In this document: piece by piece, positions 12,581 through 25,059 of the stretch | Layout of the letters: each line of letters starts with the position of its first letter | How positions within the stretch are numbered: the stretch's first letter is position 1 | Source of the DNA: Callipepla californica brunnescens | Lineage: Eukaryota > Chordata > Aves > Galliformes > Odontophoridae | NCBI GenBank assembly: GCA_023055505.1 | Contig: JALIRH010000039.1 | Coordinates: forward strand, 3,414,505-3,478,504 | DNA: 64,000 nucleotides | Direction: 5' to 3' | Position numbers and translations under genes: made by a program | The notes under the pieces: generated by a model | What the model was told of the DNA's origin: nothing | The model's database searches: none | The model's input: only the letters and a program-made list of their open reading frames with translations

Positions 12581-14322
12581 TTATTTCTTGGGAGGCAAAC
12601 TAGGAAGAATGATCTCACTCGGCTAAGAGCCACTGTAAAAATAACAGCAGCACTGAGGGCAAGTTCAGAGCTTTCTACGTGATGTGCTGTGGATCAATTG
12701 GAGGAGAGGCTGCTCTATGCACCGCCATATTTTGAGTTGTCTCCACAGCAGGAATGATGGAAGACAGAGGAATGGCTGACAGTACTGAATAAAACCCCAT
12801 GTAAATTTCCCTTATGAACATCTGATCAGTATTTATGTGGGCATAAAGGGTTATTTATTTCCCTGTCTCTACGAATGATTTACATGCTGCTCTACGTGTT
12901 TATAATGCATGCATTTGGGCTTGAGGAGGAATGTACTCTTTCCAAACAACCAGTGTAGCAGAGCAGGAGCCTGAGTGGGGGTGGGAACGCTTCAAGTGGG
13001 TTTAATTCTCTGTCACGGTGGCCATTTTCCTCCATCCTTTCCACTCCTGACCTTTCTCTTTTAACCCTTGTGTCACTGAGTTTCATCTTCCCGTAAGTCT
13101 CCATGGCCTCAAAATCACTCTGTGCATGGAACATCACATTTTCACCTCTTAGGGGTGAGATTCAGGAAAGTGATGGGGGAATTTTTAACATGAACCTCTC
13201 AGCACTCCCTCTGGGTCTCACAACACCCAAGATCTGACAGTGTCACCCCAAAGGGTCTTCCTGAGGACCTCAGATGCTCAATAGCTCAGCACCAAACTGG
13301 GGTTCAGAACCTGATTTATTGTGAGTCTAGATCTGCTTTTGTGGTTCATGACAGGCAAACTCAGGATCATTTCCTGGTGCAAATTTTACAGTTCACACAA
13401 AGCTCAGTATTTTCCCCAAGTTTGTTTCCTTCTCCAAATGTGCATCTTAGCAGTGTGAACAGAACCTGTAATGAGGAACTTTACACTTAGGTCTTAGAAG
13501 AGACTTCTAGAGTTCTTGGCTTTCAAATTTAGGCAGAGGAGGAGGAGTTTGCCTTGAGAGAATGCATGTTTTATTCCTGGTTACAGTCAAATGAAATTCC
13601 TGCTTCTGCTTGAAGGGAAGATGTGAGGGTCAGCACAGGAGCACCCATTGCTCCCAGTACCCACACAGCAGTGTGCAGTGGGCACTGTGTGGGCACAGGG
13701 CAGGATGGACTCAGTCACAGCAAATTGTTCAATGAATGGGGAAATGTTAGCTGAACACAGTCCAAGTGTTCCACAGTGGAACATACACAGCCATACTTTC
13801 CATTTTGAGGAAGGAATTTGGGAATGAGTTTCAGGATTGATGAAAAAAGCATCATTTTTTGGCATATTCATGACTCCATTTACAGTCTACACAACTACAT
13901 TACGCATGGATTTTAAATGGAATGTATAGAGTTGCAGTCCGACACGTAATTCAAATATCTGATCATGCCTCTGTACCAGACAAATACTTCTTGACAGAGA
14001 AACACCTCTCCCTTCACAGCATCACTGTTGCCACTACATAAATCCATGAACAACTGATTTTAAAGGAGCAATCACACGAAGAGTAAAATTTCGTCCAAAA
14101 TCTGTGGCAAACACCTTGAGAGCTCACTCTGAGAGTAGCAGCCACTGCTGTTGAACCAGGCTGATGCATTAGTGGCACAACAGCGAGACCACATATACCA
14201 CTTTTTTTGTTGTTTTGGGGTTTTGTTGCTCTCTTCTTTTTTTGTTTTTAACATTTTAACAAAATTTATTTAAAAAATAAAATATATTTTATTGCATATA
14301 TACATTAATTATATAACAAATG
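12581..14322. other. Intergenic DNA, nothing recognised
   Basis: No gene or repeat family was recognised. A T-rich then A/T-rich patch at about 14,195-14,310 directly precedes the mariner relic. Confidence 0.5.
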
Positions 14323-14680
14323 AGGGCTGCTCTGAAAATAATGCCTCTTGTTTTATGACATCAGCCCACAATATCAGAGGCGTACGTTGGCGGTATGGCA
14401 GTAGAGGTTGGACATTCCTACCAATATCCCCTTACTTATGTTGTCTTGTGACAGATGGCAGAAGAAGAGCAGTCTGACAAAATGACATCTGATGTAGAAG
14501 TGTGTGGAAGCAAAGGTACGTAATTGCATTTCTCCATGCAGACAAAATGGCACCCATTGATCTTCATCCACGCTTGCTATTTATGGAAACCCAACAGTGG
14601 ATGTGAGCACAGTGAGGGAGAGGTGGTGCATTTCAGCAGTAGTAACAGTGGCAGTGGTCACCTCCATTTGGTGCTGCTTT
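14323..14680 (+). mobile_element. Galluhop-type mariner DNA transposon relic, 3' truncated
   Basis: The left end 'gagggctgctctgaaaataa' followed by 'tgcctc' matches the terminal repeat of the chicken mariner Galluhop (Mariner1_GG). Further in, the sequence follows the start of its transposase region: a start codon near 14,484, then 'gcatttctccatgcagac', 'aaaatggcacccattgatc', 'cacgcttgct', 'aacagtggatgtgagcac' and 'gtgcatttcagcagt'. Small deletions and substitutions break the frame. The match stops near 14,660-14,680 and no right terminal repeat was found, so the copy is dead and partial. Confidence 0.75.
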
Positions 14681-16902
14681 TGGAGCAACCTACATATTTT
14701 GTACGTGGCCCAAACAGCTGCTCTTCGCTCAGACATAAGACTGGACACCCATGGCAGACCACATTTATTCCAGTCTTTTTCCATTACACTCAGCAGGGCT
14801 GAGGTTCTCCCACACTGGGAGCCCAATTACTGCAATTAAAGGAATGCTCTGGGCCATTTGAATTGGCTACTGTGGCTCTGGGGGCTTCAGCAGCCACAGC
14901 AACCAACCATGGCAAATCCACTAGTGGCAGTCCCATGCTCAGCCTTTCCCAATGGGGCAAGATACTGCAGGATCACCAACATCCTTGTGCAAAGTGTAGC
15001 ACTGCTGGCATCTGGCAGCAATAATGTTGGTCACGTTAGTGGGGGAATTTTCAGATGAACAAAATTAACAGGCCAACAGTGGAAGAAATCACAAGGAGTC
15101 CACCCTGCTGGAAGGAGGAGTCTTGTCACAGCTATGAGTTTTTACTGTTGACTTAATAAATTACCATAACAGAAATACAGCCAGATTTGAGGCAGGCTAT
15201 GCAGTGTATGACCTTCTCTGAGAGTTTTCCCACAGGTAGAGCCCTGGGCTTCCCCAGTGTGTGTGTGCTTGGTCAGGTTCCCTCAGCGACCTGCTTTCAC
15301 TAACATTTTTTCACGAAACAAAGAAGAAATTATCATAAACAAAGCTTACATTTGGTTTAACAGTAAGCTTTTCACCAACACTTAACCTTTATGGGGAATC
15401 AAATTTTTTTTTTTTCCATGAATAAGAAAAACCTGGCGATATATAATTAAAATAACAAAGAAGAGTCCCATTCTATACAAGCGTAATTATGTTCATGTGG
15501 TATCACTGTAATTGAAACACAGAAGATGTTTCAGTCTGTATTAAAAGAGAATTTCTTTCAGTGGGTTTCCTGAAGCTCATTAGATATTCCCTGGCCTATT
15601 CTCCTAAGTAATTAGATTTTAACAGGATTTTCAACAGATCAGAGCAATCTCTGTGGGTGCCAATAGGAGACTCTCCCTCTGGCCTTACCAGCAGGGCAGC
15701 GTGGATAACATCCAGGCTGGGAGTTAATAGGACAATTACTGGCCTCTTCTAAATGAGTTACATTAATGCACTTAAGCTAAATGGCTCTGCATATGATTAA
15801 ATATTAACATCTGCAAAATACGAAACCATGATATGCAATCAAGTTTTGTTGTTTTAATTTCCCAAATGCCGGATTTTGGTGGTGTATGTAAATGTGCATT
15901 GGATAGTATGTTAAACTTTCAAAACACAGATCAACACTATTTGCAAATGGTTCTTTTGGAGCTACTTAGTTAAACATCTTAAAATAGCACGAGCAGAGAG
16001 GAAATTATCGAAAATGATACAAAAACAAGAAAAGGAAAAAAAATCAAAACTTCATTTTGAATGTCTCAGAGGGAGCCAGGTCAAAATTTCTATTGCAGAC
16101 AACAGAAACTGAAAACTGAGATTTGGTGTCATGATACCTAACTACTTCCCAGCAGAACAGGAAAAGGAGCACGAACCAGATGAAATACAGAGTGGTACAA
16201 CCACAGTGGATGCATGTAACAGTGGATAATATTTTTACAAACATTTTCATAGAGGTTGCCTGAGGCTTCCTTGTATTATATGAGAAGTTACGGGTTTGTT
16301 TCTTCACACTCTGCATAGTGCACATACAATGAATAGAATGTTGAGTGCCCACTGATACACACATGCACGTGCACAGCCACGCATACATGTAAGGCATATA
16401 TACAGTGAGATAGATGTTTTATTTAGTAAGCAATTTTGCCACCACACATTCAGAGGATTGAGTGATCAGGCCAGGGCATACCTCTCATTTCTAAAATTGT
16501 AAACTGGAACCTGATGGAGTCTCTTCGTAAGTTCATGCCTGCTGAGGAAAATATGTAAGCAGTAACTGAATTTGCTTTGACGTGGGTGACAAGGGGGAGA
16601 GGGAGCTGTGAGCTGTACAGCTACATGGCTAAGATCTATCCCACACTGCAATTAGTTGTTGTTTTGCATATCTCATCTCCTCACCATATCCTGAGCTCCA
16701 TCCATGATAATTCTGACCCCTGCTTATATGTCAGATGCCTGAGTGAAGCCATGCCTCATGTTGACTCAGTTATCCTGGAATGCTCATGCCCTCTCCAACA
16801 CACTCACAAAATCATCTGACAAGCAAAGTAAATAGAGCTTTTATCTGGTCTGGGAACACACTCACTTTGCAAAGAGGAGACAGGATGTGTCCTGATAGTT
16901 TG
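14681..16902. other. Intergenic DNA, nothing recognised
   Basis: No gene was recognised. The DNA just after the mariner break (14,681-15,060) has GC content like the relic but does not match the rest of that transposon. Poly-T lies at 15,403-15,415. AT-rich DNA at 15,300-16,060 has no repeat that I recognise. Confidence 0.5.
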
Positions 16903-17034
16903 GAATAGGAATAGGGATAGGGATAGGGATAGGGATAGGGATAGGGATAGGATAGGATAGGATAGGATAGGATAGGATAGGATAGGATAGGATAGGATAG
17001 GATAGGATAGGATAGGATAGGATAGGATAGGATA
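16903..17034. repeat. Microsatellite: (GGGATA)n passing into (GGATA)n
   Basis: About seven hexamer units of GGGATA are followed without interruption by about seventeen pentamer units of GGATA. Loss of one G per unit separates the two halves. The hexamer half is a one-base variant of the telomere repeat (ATAGGG versus TTAGGG). It has enough G3 runs to form a G-quadruplex. It abuts an antisense CR1 fragment. Confidence 0.95.
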
Positions 17035-17245
17035 GACTATAACAGTTCAATTGAAAAGAACGTATAAAGACCACCAAGTCCAATTGCCTGATGAGCTCAG
17101 GGATAACCAAAAGTTAAAATGCGTCACTGAGTGCATTATCCAAATTCCTCTTGAATACCAGCAACACCTTTTGAAGTCCAACTCAAACAATTTTATGATT
17201 ATAATTTCTGGTTTTCAGCTGGATTCTAGTCCAGCAGGTGCTATC
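17035..17245 (-). repeat. CR1 LINE fragment, antisense
   Basis: The + strand reads 'aaagaccaccaagtccaatt', 'gcctgatgagctcagggat', 'aaccaaaagttaaaatgcgt' and 'attcctcttgaataccagc'. These are reverse-complement CR1 3' region blocks, well diverged. The tail octamers expected on its left side are replaced by the GGATA array. Confidence 0.65.
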
Positions 17246-18954
17246 TATTTGTGCTTGACTACCACACAAGTTACAAGCTCTCTTAATTTCCCCCATGACC
17301 CAAATATTACCCTTCCTCATGGTACCGTGTGTTGGAACTGAGCTTGTGATGTTGTGCTGTGGTGTCTCTAGTTCATAGGAACAGCTACTTCTGCTGGGTA
17401 ATGAGGGCTGACAGCAGTGTTTTACCAGTTGCCTTTGTTTGAAGCAAATTCAAAATGGCTTTGCTTTACAAGAAAAAAAAAAAAAGAATTTGCATTCCCT
17501 TCCCAAAGTGCCCAGACTTTCTGACCAGTTCTAGCCATGCCCCAGTTTGAACACTTGCCCCAGCTGTGGTATGTGCTTCCAAGAGAGGGAATGCACCCCG
17601 GAGCTCAGCTTTGTCACCATCTGCCACCTGGAAGCACTGCTACGAGTGCTGGCCATGTGATAGCAGCCTCTCACAAATCTGCTGGAGAGGCACAAATGTT
17701 CACATGGTGCAGGAGCTAACGACAGCAGCTCTTGGAACCAACATGGAAAATATTAGTGTAACAGCATGACGGGAATGGAAAACAAAAGAGAAAACGCAGG
17801 GCAAAACAGAGACACAGATTTGGAATACAGAACTGATTGAACATGGAGATGCTGTGGTCAGTGATGTTATTATTTGCAGCATGTAGACTTGTGACCCACC
17901 CAGGAGTGAACCCAGGCAGACTCTCATGAAAAGCACTATTATGAGACCCATGGAAATTAGGGCAGATCAGTGCACACAGTTAGCTTGGCTGACACCTCTC
18001 ACTGTAAATCTTTCAGTTGCCCATGTCCTTGCTGGTTTCTACCCCTCTGAGGTGAAACATCCCATGATGACTGTCTGCCTCAAGCTACATTATCTTGCAG
18101 AAGTTTTATGAAGAAAAAAAAAAGAAAGAGCAAGAGTGCTGATTCACATCTCATGGCAATCACATTGAGGAGATCCCACTTCACTACGGGTTAGACTTGC
18201 AATTTGGCTGCAGGGCTTCTGTTACTTCTGAGAGTGAACCTTTGACTCTTCCCTCAAAATCTGTCTGGATTTGGCCAAGTTAAAAATAAATCAAAACCAG
18301 CAAAACATCACTCCAGAGATCTTAGAGTTGGCCACTACATCTTTCAAAGACTTTTCCTCCTGCATATAGCGCAATGCATCTACTTACAGCTGCACCATCC
18401 AGGAAGCTGTGAGTGAAAAAAGAGCATCTCACAGCCTCTCTCCTGAGCAGGACTTGGAGCTCCCTCCTGCTCAGGGTCACAGTCAATCCCGTGCTCTCAG
18501 TTTGCAGTGCAGAGGTGACAGGAGTCAAAGCTAAGGAAAGGCAGTAAGGAGGAGAACAGAAACCTGGAGTGAGGAGGTGGATGTTAGGAGGTAGAGTTGG
18601 GTGAGAAGGGGATTTGAGGTGGAAGAATTTTCAGGCTTCAGGCACTGGGAAGTGAGTAGAGCGTTTGCCACAAGTGTACTGCATGAGCGGGCTCTAAGTT
18701 TATGTAAGAGTTTATGCTGCTTTTGTTGCAGAGTCTGAAATCGTGCAGTTGGAGATTCTCTATTCACACACATGACAGAGACAGATGAAGGTGGCGAGAA
18801 TAGCCCTACATCAGGCCCATTTCTAACTTCAGCACACATGGATTGGCATCTCAGCACCTTTCTTGCGCTGTTTTGTGTGCATTCATCCAGCCCTGTGAAG
18901 TGAGATTGGTGCCTCTGGGGTCAGGACACCACAGGGCTGTGCTCAGCAGGCAAA
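17246..18954. other. Intergenic DNA, nothing recognised
   Basis: No gene was recognised. Short A-rich runs lie at 17,471-17,485 and 18,112-18,122. Small frames on both strands lack any family resemblance. Confidence 0.5.
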
Positions 18955-19257
18955 CACAGTGGTGGGATGGGGTATAGGCAGGAGGTGGCAGCTGGAAGAC
19001 ACTGGTGCAGAAAGGTCTTCAAAAATAAGAAGAGAGCATTATGGTTTTGCTGTGAGAGAGTCACATAATAGGAGAAATATCTTCTTCCAACGGGTGGTCA
19101 ACACCAGCACAGGCCGTCCTGAGAGCGGTGGCATCACCATCCCTGGAGGTGGGACTGAGGGACATGGCAGTGTGCATGGTCGGGGTGGGCTGGGGGTGGG
19201 CTTGGGGATCTTAGAGGGCTTTCCCAGCCCGAATGATTCTATGCTTCAGTGATTCTG
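18955..19257 (+). repeat. CR1 LINE 3' fragment, sense
   Basis: It includes 'ggtggtcaacaccagcac', 'gcatcaccatccctggagg' and 'gggctttcccagcccgaatg', and ends in 'attctatgcttcagtgattc'. These are sense CR1 3' blocks closing with the ATTCTRTG-type tail. The 5' boundary is approximate. Confidence 0.75.
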
Positions 19258-21029
19258 TAACTACTCCCCATTCACACCTTGATATTGGACTTAGCTGCAC
19301 ACCATGGCTGGGATTTGTCCCTAGTACTGCAGCTATCCGTATCTGACTGGTGAGTTCAGTGCTTGCCAACACAGAGCAGAACTTGGACATGGCAGATAGA
19401 GAAGGGCAACCATACCTCAGGACCTGCTGACCTCAGGGCAGCTGTCCCAGGGGCACATCAGTCTGCACACTGCGATCTCACAAGAGAGATTTCCATGCTT
19501 CCTTCTACAATCCAGACCAGCACGGCTCGTACAGTGCTGTTAAGGGTGCTTTTATGAGATTCACTCCTTGCAATGTGAAGGTTTTTATGAGAAACACGCC
19601 TTCCTCTCTGTCATTTATGATAAATAATGTTTATTGATGTTCACTTCCTTCAGTGAAATAAAGTGTCAAACAGCACGTTGGTATTTGCCAATTTTCTTTT
19701 CACATTTCATGTTATGTGCTTTTTATGTTACATGCCTGATTAAAAATTTAAACATTGTCACCGTCAGTGCTAAAATACGTTGCCAGAGCATCTCTAATTA
19801 TGCTTCCTTGTCTGCTCTGAGCAGGGACTGACATTTCTGGGTCAAGATCTGGTTGTTGATATGCAGCACAGGAAGTATCCAATAGCCACTTGCTGAAAAA
19901 TAGCTCCTTTTCTCCCGCACAATTACGGAACACAATGCAGAGCAGGTACCCGGGGGAGATGCTCACACCACGGCAATTCCTGGCTCTAGAGGCCCTCATC
20001 CACTTCCAGCACCTCATTTTGCTTTGCAGATGATTAACCCCAAATAAAGCAGAGCCGACAGAGTGCTGGAGGGCTATCCCCCTGGAAGCAGAGCCTGCAG
20101 GGAAGCGGGCAGGGCCCTACCTTTGGCAGTTTGGTTTCCAAGCACTTTTTCCAACACGTGCAGAAACACAGGCAGACCTGCAAAAATCCACCCAAGCACG
20201 TTAGGTGGTGGCACGGGGCATCTAACAACACAGCTGACCTCCAGGAGGAGCCTTTGCACATATAAAAATGCCAACGGTGATATACACTGTTGGAAATTCG
20301 GCTATTAAAAAAAAAACTACCCTTACAGTATTCACTACATTTGTTTGCCGTGGCAGCACACAAAATACTCCACGTTTTTCCAAGGGAATCAATATTCAGA
20401 AAATTCAGCTGTTCTCCTTGGGAGCTGATGGCTGATGAACAGTTATGAAATCCAACCATAATTTACAATGAATGTTCAAATTAGTTAAAAGGTGCTGTTA
20501 TAAATGACTCAATGCTTCATCGGTGCTTTAGGCAGTGTCCTTATTTGACCCATTAAATGCTCATTGTATGAAGGCTGATATGTTCCAAGATATTGCAAAA
20601 TTCCCTTGTTGTTGCCAGAATTTTCTTGCATTTGTATTTGCTGTCAGAAAATGTCACCACATTCCCTTTTGAAAGAGGAGGAAAATATTAAAAATCTGAA
20701 ATGAGGCTCCTTGGGCATCAAAATATTTTTCAATAACTACTGACATTTTAGAGGCTTTACTCAACTCTTCCGAAACCATCAGAATTATTTTTACGTACAA
20801 CACCCTTAACTTGTGCTCGCTAGAGATATGGCCCTGACCAACACCAAAAGATTAAAGAAAAAATTGTATATGGCCAACAGGAGTTTACAGGTACCTTTAA
20901 GACAAACCGTTGGGTTCTGCTCTGCTGAAGCTGGCTTCAGGTGCAACAAAATGGCAATATCAACAAAACAGAGTCAAATTTGGGACGCTCAGTAAAAGAA
21001 GTGTCTCTTTAGGCAGCCTTTAGGCCTGG
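19258..21029. other. Intergenic DNA, nothing recognised
   Basis: No gene was recognised. A 141-codon reverse-strand frame at 20,034-20,459 is the longest open stretch. It has no domain I recognise and ends within the same non-coding context, so I leave it unannotated. Confidence 0.5.
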
Positions 21030-21105
21030 TACATTCTGGAGGGATGGACCAGATGATCTCCAGAGGTCCCTTCCAACCCCTATGATTCTGTGTGCTTCTG
21101 TGATT
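21030..21105 (+). repeat. CR1 LINE 3' tail, sense
   Basis: It reads 'ggaccagatgatctccagag', 'gtcccttccaacccctatg', then 'attctgtgtgcttctgtg'. This is a textbook CR1 3' terminus of about 75 bases with its tail repeats. Confidence 0.9.
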
Positions 21106-21264
21106 ACATTGGTAGTGTCCAACCTGACAAGGAACACACGGGCTTTCTGGATACAGCAACGCATCCTCATGCAGAAGAAAATACACCCCACCTATGTGCT
21201 GCTATATTTGGATAGTAGTGCATCTTGTTTACACTTGTAACCAAACTTCACATATTTTCCAATA

Positions 21265-21548
21265 AATCACAGAATCACAGGGGTCGGAAGGGACATCACT
21301 GAGTTCCACCCCTCTGCCAAAGCAGGTGCCCTACAATAGGTCACACAGGTCTGACTGGATGTTGAATATGTCTGTAGAAGAGGACTCTGCCACCTCTCTG
21401 GGCAGCTTGTGCCAGAGCTCCGTCATGCTTACTGTAAACAAGTTCTTCCTCATGTTTGTGGGGAGCTTCCCATGTTTGAGTTCGAGACCATTACTCCCTG
21501 TCCCATTGCGATGCAGCACGGAGAAGAGCCTGGCTTCATCCATTAGAT
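21265..21548 (-). repeat. CR1 LINE 3' region, antisense
   Basis: It starts with 'aatcacagaatcacagggg' and 'tcggaagggacatcactgag'. It continues through 'gaggactctgccacctctct', 'gggcagcttgtgccagagct', 'aagttcttcctcatgtttgt' and 'ttactccctgtcccattgc'. At about 280 bases it is one of the longer CR1 pieces here. With the sense tail at 21,030-21,105 it forms a tail-to-tail pair about 160 bases apart. Confidence 0.9.
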
Positions 21549-23334
21549 ATGCATTCATTCTCCATTCCATAGCTATTTAACTTGCACTATTTTGCCTGAT
21601 CAGGATTTTTGTTTTTAAGGGTGGTATCCTGGACACTGATCACTGACATGGCTGAGGGTGAGGCTCGAGCACAGGATCAGAAGTGCAGTGGATGGTCTCA
21701 GCACAGACCTGAGCACAGCGATGGACTCCCAGCAAGGCTGAGCACCCTGTGCTGCTGGGGGCAAACAACAACTTCAGAGCCAGCGATGGTATTCCAATTT
21801 AAAAAAAAGTGTTATTTTGCTTCAGTTGCAGCTGTCTCTGCGGCATCAGGCTGGAGGTTGTTGTGGAAATCACATCCAAGACCCTGAGCTCCAGCTCTGA
21901 ACTCAGAAACCCGTTATCACTAATGAGGAGGGAAGTCATTGTGCGGTAGCGGTAATAAACATTTGTTCAAACAAAAGGGGAAGTGAGATTAGAAAACATG
22001 CAATATGTCCCAGCATTAATGGAAAACCTATTTGTGCCATCTATTTTGGAAAAATTATTGAAGAACAGTTCATCCATGTGAAAATATTAGCACTGTAATT
22101 CTGTCAAGGTCAGCGAGACCTCGAGATTTGCTGAGAAATCACCTTCATTCCACCAGGTAAATAAAGAACTCGTTTTTCAAAGAAGCCTATTGAAGAAGGC
22201 ACTCCATAGCAACAGTTAAATTATGAATACAGCACATATGTTCCATATCATATCATTTACAGCACACTTTAGCATAGACATAATGCTTAGTAACAAACTA
22301 CAATACCATTCACAAAATGCATTTAAATAGCATAATTTAGTTCATTAAATTCAGTCATTTACAGTAAATCAAAATTATCACAGGAATTGAAGAGAGTACA
22401 CAGTTGTTTGTTTGAATAGTTAAGCTAGGGAAGTCAATTCCTTTTTGAAGGTCAAGGACACAGTTGTTTCCATTTTCTGTTGTAAAAAAGATACAGCCTG
22501 TGTCATCAGATAATTTAGTGTCATCTGAATGCAACCGACTCCTCTCCCCCTGCTTGCTCTGTGTTATATAACTGGAACACCTATCTAAGTCAAAAAAACG
22601 CTCTACTTATAACGTTATCAAATGAGACTTCTTTTTCTTTTACGGACTGAACAGAAGTGATTCTGCCTTGTTAAAGGATTTCATCTTGCAAATCTGCAGC
22701 TTATTGCTTGGGAGCAAAGACGGATGCTCTCCCCTACTCCAGCCATCAATTGCTTGGCCTGTGGAAATGTTATTATAAAAGAAAAGTGGATTTGGGGAGA
22801 AGAGCTTTTCTGAAAGAGATATTCTGACTTTGTCTTTGGAGGTGCAGAAATGGCGTTGCAGGGCAGATCTATGGCACAGGGTGAGTCACTGCTTCCCATG
22901 CCTAAAAACCAGAAGTTGGACTCATGGATCATTAGGGGCCCCTATCAGTAAATTCTATGATTCAGTGTCCTTTACTCCAGAGCATGGTTTTCTGGTCCTT
23001 TTAAGCAAACTCCTGCCACCAGAACCACAGCCCATCCAGGAAGCAGGGGTTCCCACAAGGTCTTCCTCCCAATCAGAACATTGGTTACAACTGAGATGCC
23101 TCCATTGCACCCATGGGAGTGGAATGCCAACACTTTTCTGACCACTTGGAGAAGAAAAGGATATATTAAGCAAAGATTTCCCATCAACAGATTACTCAAG
23201 TGCTACAAAAGTGCTAATTAATTAAGCCTCATAACATCCAGCAGAGGAAAGGTATTTTTCTTTTTTCCTTTTTAAGAAATAGCTGCACAATGCAGATGCT
23301 GTCTGCCCTTCTTTGGGCACACACGAGGTTAGCT
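21549..23334. other. Intergenic DNA, nothing recognised
   Basis: No gene was recognised. The 21,990-22,680 part is AT-rich and repeat-free, with many TAAT and AATTA cores. A single 'attctatgattcagtg' near 22,954 may be a CR1 tail remnant, but it is too short to call. Confidence 0.45.
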
Positions 23335-23432
23335 ATGTGGTGGTTGACTCGATGGCCTTTGTGGTCTCTTCCAATGGTAATGATTTTAGGACTGTATGAT
23401 TCTGCGATTCCTTGATTCTATGATTCTATTCA
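23335..23432 (+). repeat. CR1 LINE 3' tail, sense
   Basis: It reads 'gtggtggttgactcgatggc', 'ctttgtggtctcttccaatg', and then five imperfect tail units including 'gattctatgattctat'. It is a short tail-only fragment with an expanded octamer tail. Confidence 0.9.
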
Positions 23433-24339
23433 GCAGTAGCAAGAGCTCCAACCTAGGGCTGGTTTTAGCACTGATATTACTGCAAGAAGAGTCCATTATA
23501 ACTCACATCTTCCTGCTCTGGTGTATTTCCTACACAATACAGTTCTGAAGCAAATGGAAATCATTTCACAGAAGAGGCAGCATCGTCACCTACTTTATAG
23601 GTGGAGAAACTGTGGCAGGAGGGATACCAGTTCCTTGTTCCTGGAAAGACACAGCCCAGGGAGAATCTGGATTCCCCAAACTGCCCTGGCAATCGTACAA
23701 AATCATTTACACATCCTTGAAATTTTTTCATGACATACTGTAACCCTTCCACCTGCCATCTCCAGAGCTTCTGGTTGGAATTATAACTGTGTACCTGTGG
23801 CTGCTGCCAGAGGTAGCAGGGGAATGCAACTCTTCTCCAGCTGGGCAGACCCTAATGAGGCCATGTTTGGTTGCTGCAGGATCCTTACCTTAATACTGCA
23901 ATGTTAATTCACCACCAAAAACACATTTAAGATGTGCTGCAAAGCAATGAGCTCGGGAGGAAAATTCCAGCCTCTGTTTGAGGTAATTATATATCTTCTC
24001 TTTCAGACACTACATTAAGGCTGCTGCATTGGCCCAGAATTTTATCTTTAATTTCCACTTCTTTCTGTTGCATGGGCTCCAGCCAGGGGTCAGGCGGAGC
24101 TCTGACAAAGGGCCTCATTCACAACCAGCAGCAGCCCCTCCTCTGTATCCCCAGCACCAAAGCATCAGGACAGTGACAGGGGATGAACTCCAGGCCTGCC
24201 CCGAAGCCACTGTTTCCTGCTAACACTGGACTTGCACAATTCCCTTGCTGCGTGAAGATATAGAAAGATGTTTGCCCCACATTGTGTCAGCAAGGGTTCT
24301 AGAATTCACTGACCACCTGGTCGAGCTGTAGCTATCCCT
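23433..24339. other. Intergenic DNA, nothing recognised
   Basis: No gene or clear repeat was recognised between two CR1 tails. Confidence 0.5.
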
Positions 24340-24412
24340 GGACTTTGCAGAGGAGTTAGACTAGATGACCTTTAAGTGTTCCTTACAACTCAAATGATTC
24401 TATGACCATTTA
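24340..24412 (+). repeat. CR1 LINE 3' tail, sense
   Basis: It contains 'gttagactagatgaccttta', 'agtgttccttacaactcaa' and 'atgattctatgac'. It is the first of three CR1 pieces in a 650-base cluster. Confidence 0.85.
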
Positions 24413-24444
24413 GTGCTACCCTGCTGCTGGGGACAGAGACATCT

Positions 24445-24560
24445 CTCACTTGATCAGGTTGCTCAGAGCCCCACTCGACTCAGCTTTGAACATTTCCATC
24501 CATGGGGCATCCACAGCTTCCCTGAGCAACCTGTTCCAGTGTCTCTCCTTCCTTATCATG
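24445..24560 (-). repeat. CR1 LINE internal 3' region, antisense
   Basis: The + strand reads 'atcaggttgctcagagccc', 'catttccatccatggggcat' and 'ccacagcttccctgagcaac', then 'ctgttccagtg'. This is the reverse complement of the CR1 block around 'cactggaacaggttgccc'. It lacks its own tail. Confidence 0.85.
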
Positions 24561-24589
24561 AAATCCCAGAACTGTAGGAGAGAGAGGTC

Positions 24590-24972
24590 ATACAATGGCT
24601 GGATGGGGAGCAAAACCACCTGTGGCCATGTCCCCACCAAAACATGGGGACAAGGGTCACCACCAGCCCTATGGATCTCTGTGCACCACTCAAGCCACAA
24701 GCTTGGCAGTGGTAGGGCAAGGGGGATGGCTTCAAACTAAAAGAGGAGAGATTTATGTTAGAAATAAGGAGGAAATTCTTCCCCATAAGGGCAGTGAGGC
24801 CACAGCACTGCTACCCAGATCTTTGTGTGCCCCATCCCCACAGATGGGACCCAGGGCACCTGGGCTATGGGAGCTGGTCCTGACCATGGCTGAGGTTGGG
24901 ACTGGATGATCTTTAAGATCCCTCCAACCCAAACCACTCTGAGATTCCACGATTCTACAATCCTGTGATTAC
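24590..24972 (+). repeat. CR1 LINE 3' region, sense
   Basis: It contains 'aaactaaaagaggagagatt', 'agaaataaggaggaaattct', 'tgaggttgggactggatgat' and 'ctttaagatccctccaacc', followed by several degenerate tail units ('gattccacgattctac'). The 5' edge is uncertain because 24,590-24,715 resembles CR1 only loosely. Confidence 0.8.
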
Positions 24973-25059
24973 TGAGCAGGGCAGGCAGTGGGGAGCAGAG
25001 CTCCGTGCCCAGCCGGCAGCCAGCCAGCACCCAAACAAATGGCTCAGGCAGCCATAAAC

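Noticed and set aside
14524..15058. Several 66-92 codon frames after the mariner start
   Set aside because: They overlap each other on both strands in and after a dead transposon. None continues the transposase.
16862..17110. Repeated Ile-Leu-Ser-Tyr-Pro peptide on the minus strand
   Set aside because: It is the GGATA microsatellite read as codons.
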